Position numbers and translations under genes: made by a program. The notes under the pieces are model-generated. The model ran no database searches, was not told where the DNA came from, and was given only the letters and a program-made list of their open reading frames with translations. From an uncultured Pelagibacteraceae bacterium (GTDB lineage Bacteria > Pseudomonadota > Alphaproteobacteria > Pelagibacterales > Pelagibacteraceae), in NCBI GenBank assembly GCA_902598485.1, contig CACKBU010000002.1, forward strand, positions 50,933 through 114,932: 64,000 bases of DNA, in the 5' to 3' direction. How positions within the stretch are numbered: the first letter of the stretch is position 1; the number at the start of each line of letters is the position of its first letter. Below, in pieces: positions 58,609 to 64,000 of this stretch.

Positions 58609-59780
58609 CTATCTACCTCACCAAAAACAATATCTAAAGAACCTAGTACTGCAGGAACATCAGCTAACATGTGTCCTTTAATTAAATAATCCATTGATTG
58701 TAAATGTGAAAATCCTGGTGCTCTTATTTTACATTTGTAAGGTTTACTTGATCCATCAGATATTAAGTAAACACCAAATTCTCCTTTTGGTGCCTCTACA
58801 GCTGTATAAATTTCATCTTTTGGAACTCTGTATCCCTCTGTGAAAAGTTTAAAATGATGTATTAAAGCCTCCATTGATTGTTTAATTTCTGCCTTAGGTG
58901 GAGGGCTAATTTTTCCATCTAATGATTTAATTGGCCCCTTTTCCATTTTAGCTAGACATTGTTTAATAATTGAAACACTTTCTTTCATCTCTTCAATTCT
59001 ACATAAATATCTATCATAACAATCTCCATTTTTTCCAACTGGAATTTTAAAGTCTAAACTTTCATAACAATCATAAGGTTGGGACTTTCTTAAGTCCCAT
59101 GGAACACCTGAGCCTCTAATCATAACTCCTGAAAAGGAATAGTCTAAGGCATCTTCTTTAGTGACTACTCCTATATCTACATTTCTTTGTTTAAAAATTC
59201 TATTATCAGTTAACAAACTTTCTAAATCGTTAATTATTTTCGGAAACGTTTCACAAAATTTGGCAATATCTTCCTCTAAACCTTTTGGTAAATCTTGATG
59301 AACGCCTCCTGCTCTAAAATAATTTGCATGAAGTCTTGATCCTGAAGCTCTTTCGTAAAATGTCATTAAGGTTTCTCTTTCCTCAAATCCCCAAAGAGAA
59401 GGTGTTAACGCACCGACATCAAGCGCTTGAGTTGTAACATTTAAAATATGACTTAGTATTCTGCCTATTTCACAAAATATAACTCTTATGTATTGCGCTC
59501 TAATGGGGACATCAATTTTTAGTATTTTTTCAACCGCTAGTGCGAAAGCATGTTCTTGATTCATTGGGGCGACATAATCTAAACGATCAAAATATGGAAC
59601 AGCCTGCATATAAGTTTTATTTTCTATTAGTTTTTCTGTTCCTCTATGTAGTAAACCTATATGAGGATCAGCCTTTTCAACAACCTCTCCATCAAGCTCT
59701 AAAATTAATCTAAGAACACCATGTGCTGCAGGATGTTGAGGGCCAAAATTTAAATTTAAATTTTTAATTTTTTTTGTCAT
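58605..59780 (-). CDS. nuoD: NADH dehydrogenase I subunit D
   Basis: 49-kDa quinone-site subunit of complex I, 391 residues from the ATG at 59780 ([16 protein letters not shown]). An in-frame start at 59858 would add 26 residues with no family counterpart and deepen the overlap with nuoC, so I reject it. Motifs are [49 protein letters not shown], and DIVFGEVDR at the C-terminus. The chosen start overlaps nuoC by 17 nt. NuoC and NuoD are separate proteins, not fused. Confidence 0.97.
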   Translation of the reverse strand: MTKKIKNLNLNFGPQHPAAHGVLRLILELDGEVVEKADPHIGLLHRGTEKLIENKTYMQAVPYFDRLDYVAPMNQEHAFALAVEKILKIDVPIRAQYIRVIFCEIGRILSHILNVTTQALDVGALTPSLWGFEERETLMTFYERASGSRLHANYFRAGGVHQDLPKGLEEDIAKFCETFPKIINDLESLLTDNRIFKQRNVDIGVVTKEDALDYSFSGVMIRGSGVPWDLRKSQPYDCYESLDFKIPVGKNGDCYDRYLCRIEEMKESVSIIKQCLAKMEKGPIKSLDGKISPPPKAEIKQSMEALIHHFKLFTEGYRVPKDEIYTAVEAPKGEFGVYLISDGSSKPYKCKIRAPGFSHLQSMDYLIKGHMLADVPAVLGSLDIVFGEVDR

Positions 59781-60369
59781 TATTTTCAATTTCTTCTTTA
59801 ATGTATTTTGTTCCTTCCCAAGGACTTTCATAATCAAAATTTCTATAATTTTGCTCAAGCTTCACAGGTTCATTAATCACTTTCTTCTGATCTTCGCTAT
59901 ATCTAACTTCTGAATGACCAGTTAATGGAAAATCTTTTCTTAATGGGTGACCTTCAAATCCATAATCAGTTAGTATTCTTCTTAAATCAGGATGATCTTT
60001 AAAAGATACACCATACATATCAAAAACCTCTCTTTCCATCCAATTAGCCGAGGGAAAAATGCTAGTCAAAGATGTAACAAATTCATTTTCAGCGATAGAG
60101 TATTTTACAATCAATCTTTGATTAAATTCATGACTTAAAAATAAGTATACTAATTCAAATCTTTGATTGTTTTCAGGATAGTCTACTGCGGTAATATCTA
60201 TTAGCTGTCTGAACTTTGAATCTTGATTTGTTTTCAAAAATAAAGCTACATCAATTATATCATCTTTATCTATTTCAATGTAGATTTGATTATGTTTTAT
60301 TTCTGTATTGTTAATTTTTGTATTTAACTCAGAATTAATTTTTTTTTCTAAATCTTCTAAATTTTTCAT
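59764..60369 (-). CDS. nuoC: NADH dehydrogenase I subunit C
   Basis: 30-kDa peripheral-arm subunit, 201 residues. The family signature is near the C-terminus: [26 protein letters not shown] followed by [13 protein letters not shown]. It starts 2 nt after nuoB ends and overlaps nuoD by 17 nt. The length is typical of alphaproteobacterial NuoC. Confidence 0.97.
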   Translation of the reverse strand: MKNLEDLEKKINSELNTKINNTEIKHNQIYIEIDKDDIIDVALFLKTNQDSKFRQLIDITAVDYPENNQRFELVYLFLSHEFNQRLIVKYSIAENEFVTSLTSIFPSANWMEREVFDMYGVSFKDHPDLRRILTDYGFEGHPLRKDFPLTGHSEVRYSEDQKKVINEPVKLEQNYRNFDYESPWEGTKYIKEEIENNDKKN

Positions 60370-60371
60370 AA

Positions 60372-60887
60372 CTACCTAATAAAAGATCCTTTTTTTCTAA
60401 TCTTTTTTTGTAATTGAAGGATTCCATACAACAAAGCCTCTGCTGAAGGTGGACATCCTGGTACGTAAACATCTACAGGAACAATACGATCACATCCCCT
60501 TACAACTGAATATGAATAGTGGTAATATCCACCTCCATTTGCACAGCTACCCATTGAAATCACATATCTAGGTTCGGGCATCTGGTCATAAACTTTTCTT
60601 AAAGCTGGCGCCATTTTATTTGTTAAAGTTCCTGCAACTATCATAACATCTGATTGTCTTGGAGAACCTCTTGGAGCTGCTCCAAATCTTTCTAAATCAT
60701 ATCTCGGCATAGCTGTTTGCATCATTTCAACAGCACAACAAGCTAATCCAAAAGTCATCCAATGGAGTGATCCTGATCTTGACCAGTTAATTAAATTATC
60801 TAGAGATGTAGTTATAAAACCATTCTTGCTAAAATCTTTTGCAAGTTGTTTAAATTCCTCAGGAACTTGATCTATTTTATTATTCAT
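60372..60887 (-). CDS. nuoB: NADH dehydrogenase I subunit B
   Basis: Carries cluster N2, the last iron-sulfur centre before quinone; 171 residues. The cysteine motif [11 protein letters not shown] near residue 51, [29 protein letters not shown] and [17 protein letters not shown] give the four ligands. It starts 14 nt after nuoA and lies 2 nt before nuoC. Confidence 0.98.
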   Translation of the reverse strand: MNNKIDQVPEEFKQLAKDFSKNGFITTSLDNLINWSRSGSLHWMTFGLACCAVEMMQTAMPRYDLERFGAAPRGSPRQSDVMIVAGTLTNKMAPALRKVYDQMPEPRYVISMGSCANGGGYYHYSYSVVRGCDRIVPVDVYVPGCPPSAEALLYGILQLQKKIRKKGSFIR

Positions 60888-60901
60888 TGTGGTTTATAAT
60901 T

Positions 60902-61270
60902 TTATTCCCAGTCTAAAGCACCTTTTTTCCATTCATAAATAAAACCTATTGTAAGTATGAACAAAAAAATCATCATTGATGAAAAACCTAATAATCCAAT
61001 ATTCCCAAGAGATATTGCCCATGGAAATAGAAATGCTATCTCTAAATCAAAAATAATAAATAGAATTGCAACCAAATAAAACCTAACATCAAATTCCATT
61101 CTTGAGTCCTGAAATGGTTCAAAACCGCATTCATAAGCTGAAAGTTTTTCAGGATCAGGTTTTTTTGGTGAAAGAATAAAATTTACGACTACAAATGCAC
61201 AGCTTAATCCTAAAGCTAAAATTAAAAAAATTATGATCGGCAAGTAATCTTTTAAAAAATCAGATAACAT
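60902..61270 (-). CDS. nuoA: NADH dehydrogenase I subunit A
   Basis: Small membrane subunit, 122 residues with three helices. Motifs are [41 protein letters not shown] sequence over residues about 43-78, with the conserved glutamates and aspartate, and a C-terminal [14 protein letters not shown]. It is first of the fourteen-gene nuo operon. The 87-nt space to tRNA-Asp contains a 14-bp AT palindrome. Confidence 0.97.
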   Translation of the reverse strand: MLSDFLKDYLPIIIFLILALGLSCAFVVVNFILSPKKPDPEKLSAYECGFEPFQDSRMEFDVRFYLVAILFIIFDLEIAFLFPWAISLGNIGLLGFSSMMIFLFILTIGFIYEWKKGALDWE

Positions 61271-61325
61271 GAAAATCTATATATCAGTTTTTATCTGTTC
61301 TTGAAGGGCTGATACGTCACATTTT

Positions 61326-61339
61326 TGTTAATATTAACA
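61326..61339. promoter_or_regulatory. 14-bp palindrome between tRNA-Asp and nuoA
   Basis: TGTTAATATTAACA is a perfect inverted repeat 18 nt downstream of the tRNA-Asp 3' end and 55 nt upstream of the nuoA start codon. It could be an operator for the respiratory operon. It is pure A/T apart from one G-C pair in each arm, so chance is a real alternative. The remainder of this 87-nt spacer shows no clear terminator or consensus promoter. Confidence 0.3.
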
Positions 61340-61357
61340 TTAAAAAATGCGAAAAAG

Positions 61358-61434
61358 TGGCGGGAGTGAAGGGACTCGAACCCTCGACCTATCGCGTGAC
61401 AGGCGATCGCTCTAACCAACTGAGCTACACCCCC
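61358..61434 (-). tRNA. tRNA-Asp (anticodon GTC)
   Basis: Minus-strand cloverleaf starting GGGGGTG at 61434 and ending CACTCCC, G discriminator, encoded CCA. The anticodon stem ATCGC/GCGAT encloses loop CTGTCAC, anticodon GTC. The T arm contains GGTTCGAGTCC. It lies 12 nt after tRNA-Val in the same direction, a pair that commonly precedes nuoA in alphaproteobacteria. Confidence 0.98.
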
Positions 61435-61446
61435 ACTTTATTGTTT

Positions 61447-61522
61447 TGGTGGGCAGTAAAGGACTCGAACCTTTGACCCCCTCGGTGTAAACGAGATGCT
61501 CTACCAACTGAGCTAACCGCCC
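61447..61522 (-). tRNA. tRNA-Val (anticodon TAC)
   Basis: Minus-strand cloverleaf starting GGGCGGT at 61522 and ending ACTGCCC, A discriminator, encoded CCA. The anticodon loop is TTTACAC with anticodon TAC. The T arm contains GGTTCGAGTCC. It is 12 nt upstream of tRNA-Asp and 49 nt downstream of the lon stop codon, so the two tRNAs are probably processed from one transcript. Confidence 0.98.
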
Positions 61523-61571
61523 AAAACAAGGCTACTTATTACATCAACACTTAAATAATGTAAATTAATTA

Positions 61572-63950
61572 TTATTGAATACTAGCTTGAGATTTATCGT
61601 CTTTTTTAGATATATCTACCTCAACCCACTCTGTAGGTTTAAGTTCTTTTGTTAAAGCTATTTTTATAACCTGATCAGCATATTCAACTGGAGTGATCTT
61701 GATATCATCTATAATTTTCTTAGGCATATCCACTAGATCTTTTTCGTTTTCTTTAGGAATTAAAACTTCCTTTATTCCAGCTCTATGTGCGGCTAATAAT
61801 TTTTCTTTCAAACCACCAATTGGCAATACTTGTCCAGTTAAAGTTACTTCACCAGTCATAGCGACATCTCTTCTTACAGGAATATTTGTTATTGATGAAA
61901 CAATTGAGGTTACCATACCAATACCAGCTGATGGACCATCTTTTGGTGTTGCCCCTTCAGGAACATGGATATGAAAATCTTTTTTCTCAAAAATAGGAGG
62001 AATAATTCCATACTCTAAACATTTTGATCTCACAAAAGATTTTGCAGCTTTGACTGATTCTTGCATTACATCACCTAATTTACCAGTAATTTGCATTCTT
62101 CCTTTTCCTGGCATTGTAACGGTTTCAATTTTTAAAATTTCACCACCATACTCAGTCCAAGCAAGTCCTGTTACTATTCCTACTCTATTATCAGACTCTA
62201 ATTCTCCAAACTTAAACTTAGGAACACCCAAAAAATCAGATAAATTTTTATTATTTATTCCAACTTCTTTTTCTTCACCCGCTACAATTTTTTTGACAAC
62301 TTTTCTTGCAAGTTTAGAAATTTCTCTTTCAAGATTTCTTACACCAGACTCTTTTGTGTATCCCCTAATAACTTCTTTTATAATATCATCATCCAATTTC
62401 ATTTCTTTTTCTTTAACACCATTATCTTTGATTTGTTTTGGTAATAAATATTTATTTGCAATACTAATTTTTTCATCTTCTGTGTAACCTGCTAATCTAA
62501 TTACTTCCATTCTATCTAATAAAGGAGGTAAAATGTTTAAGGTGTTTGCGGTTGTTACAAACATCACATCTGATAAATCATAATCAACTTCTAAATAATG
62601 ATCATTAAATGTTGTGTTCTGTTCAGGATCTAAAGCCTCTAGTAACGCTGAAGATGGATCACCTCTATAATCGTTACCTATTTTATCTATTTCATCTAAC
62701 AAAATTAATGGGTTTTTAGTCCCTGCTTTTTTCATCATCTGAATAATTTTACCTGGGAGAGATCCGATATATGTTCTTCTATGACCACGTATTTCTGCTT
62801 CATCTCTCATTCCACCAACTGACATTCTCACAAATTCCCTATTTGTAGCTTTTGCAATTGATTTTCCTAATGAGGTTTTTCCAACACCTGGTGGTCCAAC
62901 TAAACATAATATTGGGCCTTTAATTTTTTCCATTCTTTTTTGAACAGCTAAAAATTCTATTATCCTCTCTTTAACTTTTTCTAATCCAAAGTGATCTTTA
63001 TCAAGAATATCTAAAGCTTTCTTTAAATCTATATCTACCTCACTTTTTTTATGCCAAGGAAGTTCTGTCATCCAATCTAAATAATTTCTTACAACTGTTG
63101 CCTCTGCTGACATTGGACTCATATTTTTTAATTTTTTTAATTCTTGCAAGCATTTCTTCTCTACCTCTTTTGGCATCTTTGCTTTTGTAATTGCTTTATT
63201 CAAGCTGGTTGTTTCATCTTTACCATCTTCAATTTCACCAAGTTCTTTTTGAATAGCCTTTAGTTGCTCATTTAAATAATACTCTCTTTGTGTTTTTTCC
63301 ATCTGAGTTTTTACTCTGCCCCTAATTCTTTTTTCAACACCAATAATGCTTGTTTCATTTTCCATTATTTTAATAATGGCATTTAATCTTTTCTTTACGT
63401 CAACGGTTTCAAAAATTTGTTGTTTTTCAGAAATAGTAGCTGTTATATGAGATGCAATATTATCTGCAATTTTAGATGGGTCTTTTAATTGTTTAATTGT
63501 ATTTATTGTTTCATTAGAAATTTTTTTATTTATAGATGTTAATTTTTCTAATCTTCTTAAAGCTGTTGCAGCTAAAGGAAATAAATCCTCATCTTTAGAT
63601 GAAACATCGTTATAGTGTGTGTAATCACATGTTATAAACTTTTCATTATCCTTAAAGTCTAAAATTTTTACTCTTTTAATACCTTCAACTAAAACTTTAA
63701 CTGTGCCATCAGGTAATTTTAACAATTGTAGAATACTTCCTTCACAACCATACATAAATACATCTGTTTTTTTAGGATCATCAATTTCTGAATTTTTTTG
63801 AGTTACTAAAATTATTTTCTTATCTTTTTTCATCACTTCATTAAGCGCTGAAATAGACTTATCTCTTCCTACAAATAAAGGTATTACCATACTTGGAAAG
63901 ACTACAATGTCTCTCAAAGGAAGTAAGGGCAGTGAAATTTTGACATCCAT
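61572..63950 (-). CDS. lon: ATP-dependent protease Lon
   Basis: Soluble AAA+ serine protease that degrades misfolded and regulatory proteins, 792 residues. The N-terminal substrate domain begins LPLLPLRDIVVFPSMVIPL; Walker A is GPPGVGKTSLGK near residue 349; Walker B is LLDEIDKIG. The Ser-Lys dyad is Ser674 (PKDGPSAG) and Lys717 (GGLKEKLLAA). The start codon lies inside an 8-bp inverted repeat and no Shine-Dalgarno sequence is evident. Downstream come tRNA-Val and tRNA-Asp; the HU gene usual after lon in relatives is absent. Confidence 0.98.
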   Translation of the reverse strand: MDVKISLPLLPLRDIVVFPSMVIPLFVGRDKSISALNEVMKKDKKIILVTQKNSEIDDPKKTDVFMYGCEGSILQLLKLPDGTVKVLVEGIKRVKILDFKDNEKFITCDYTHYNDVSSKDEDLFPLAATALRRLEKLTSINKKISNETINTIKQLKDPSKIADNIASHITATISEKQQIFETVDVKKRLNAIIKIMENETSIIGVEKRIRGRVKTQMEKTQREYYLNEQLKAIQKELGEIEDGKDETTSLNKAITKAKMPKEVEKKCLQELKKLKNMSPMSAEATVVRNYLDWMTELPWHKKSEVDIDLKKALDILDKDHFGLEKVKERIIEFLAVQKRMEKIKGPILCLVGPPGVGKTSLGKSIAKATNREFVRMSVGGMRDEAEIRGHRRTYIGSLPGKIIQMMKKAGTKNPLILLDEIDKIGNDYRGDPSSALLEALDPEQNTTFNDHYLEVDYDLSDVMFVTTANTLNILPPLLDRMEVIRLAGYTEDEKISIANKYLLPKQIKDNGVKEKEMKLDDDIIKEVIRGYTKESGVRNLEREISKLARKVVKKIVAGEEKEVGINNKNLSDFLGVPKFKFGELESDNRVGIVTGLAWTEYGGEILKIETVTMPGKGRMQITGKLGDVMQESVKAAKSFVRSKCLEYGIIPPIFEKKDFHIHVPEGATPKDGPSAGIGMVTSIVSSITNIPVRRDVAMTGEVTLTGQVLPIGGLKEKLLAAHRAGIKEVLIPKENEKDLVDMPKKIIDDIKITPVEYADQVIKIALTKELKPTEWVEVDISKKDDKSQASIQ

Positions 63951-63971
63951 ATGAACAATATGGATATTATA
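63945..63971 (-). promoter_or_regulatory. Inverted repeat over the lon start codon, with TATAAT box
   Basis: ATCCATAT and ATATGGAT form a perfect 8-bp inverted repeat with a 5-nt loop (63945-63952 and 63958-63965) on the minus strand. The lon ATG (63950-63948) sits inside the second arm. A TATAAT sequence lies directly upstream at 63971-63966. If that is the -10 box, the transcript would start within the repeat and have only a few bases of leader, making the repeat an operator. If the transcript starts further upstream, the repeat would hide the start codon in a hairpin. The window ends too soon to see a -35 element. Confidence 0.4.
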
Positions 63972-64000
63972 TTTTATAATGCAATAGGTATTTATTACTT

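Noticed and set aside
59781..59858. N-terminal extension of nuoD from an upstream start
   Set aside because: The added 26 residues have no counterpart in NuoD and would extend the overlap with nuoC; the internal [16 protein letters not shown] start fits the family.
62050..62487. 145-codon plus-strand open frame inside lon
   Set aside because: Antisense to the conserved Lon protease region; no independent evidence of coding.
1..64000. CRISPR arrays, insertion sequences, prophage or genomic island
   Set aside because: No regularly spaced repeats, transposase or integrase genes, phage genes or compositional breaks were seen; gene order is typical core alphaproteobacterial throughout.

Overview
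The window is a 64 kb piece of a streamlined, very AT-rich alphaproteobacterial chromosome, almost certainly from the SAR11 clade (Pelagibacterales, Candidatus Pelagibacter or a close relative). The reasons are the low GC by eye, lysine/asparagine/isoleucine-rich proteins, genes that mostly abut or overlap by 1-17 nt, no non-coding stretch above about 175 nt, the classic alphaproteobacterial gene order, NtrYX as the only two-component system present, and an rpsB leader of the kind described from Pelagibacter. I see no mobile element, prophage, CRISPR array, integron, toxin system or cluster of foreign composition.

Layout. Positions 1-9829 (minus) run ntrY-ntrX-trkA-trkH-tRNA-Arg(TCT)-aapJ-aapQ-aapM: a two-component regulator, a potassium uptake system and an amino-acid ABC importer whose last permease is cut by the window edge. 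Positions 9854-11906 (plus) hold ispDF-pgpA-cinA/pncC. Positions 11899-18350 (minus) run tpiA-secG-pyrG-kdsA-eno-ftsB-lipA-coq10 (glycolysis, CTP and Kdo synthesis, secretion, division, lipoate, quinone). Positions 18407-25816 (plus) run ppiD-trpE-trpG-trpD-trpC-lexA-gltX, with LexA boxes in front of lexA. Everything from 25796 to 64000 is on the minus strand: lon, tRNA-Val(TAC), tRNA-Asp(GTC), the full 14-gene nuoA-N complex I operon, birA-coaX-rnj-DUF1467-proS-lolF-lolD-dnaE, then an S2 leader RNA with rpsB-tsf-frr-uppS-cdsA-dxr-bamA-skp-fabZ-lpxD-lpxA-lpxI-lpxB.

How the genes work together. Two long operon blocks cover most of the window. One builds the respiratory NADH dehydrogenase. The other couples translation factors to envelope construction: isoprenoid carrier, phospholipid head-group precursor, outer-membrane protein assembly, lipid A and lipoprotein export. 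The left end links nitrogen/redox sensing to potassium and amino-acid uptake.

The region is largely core genome and I do not find a convincing undescribed system. The items most worth a second look are cis-regulatory or reductive. They are a pseudoknot-like rpsB leader, an SOS box pair at lexA, a run of inverted repeats and an intra-operon terminator at aapJ, an inverted repeat enclosing the lon start codon, an NtrX with a degenerate AAA+ domain, and several junctions where genes usual in other alphaproteobacteria (pdhABC, pyrH, rseP, gltA, hupB) are absent.
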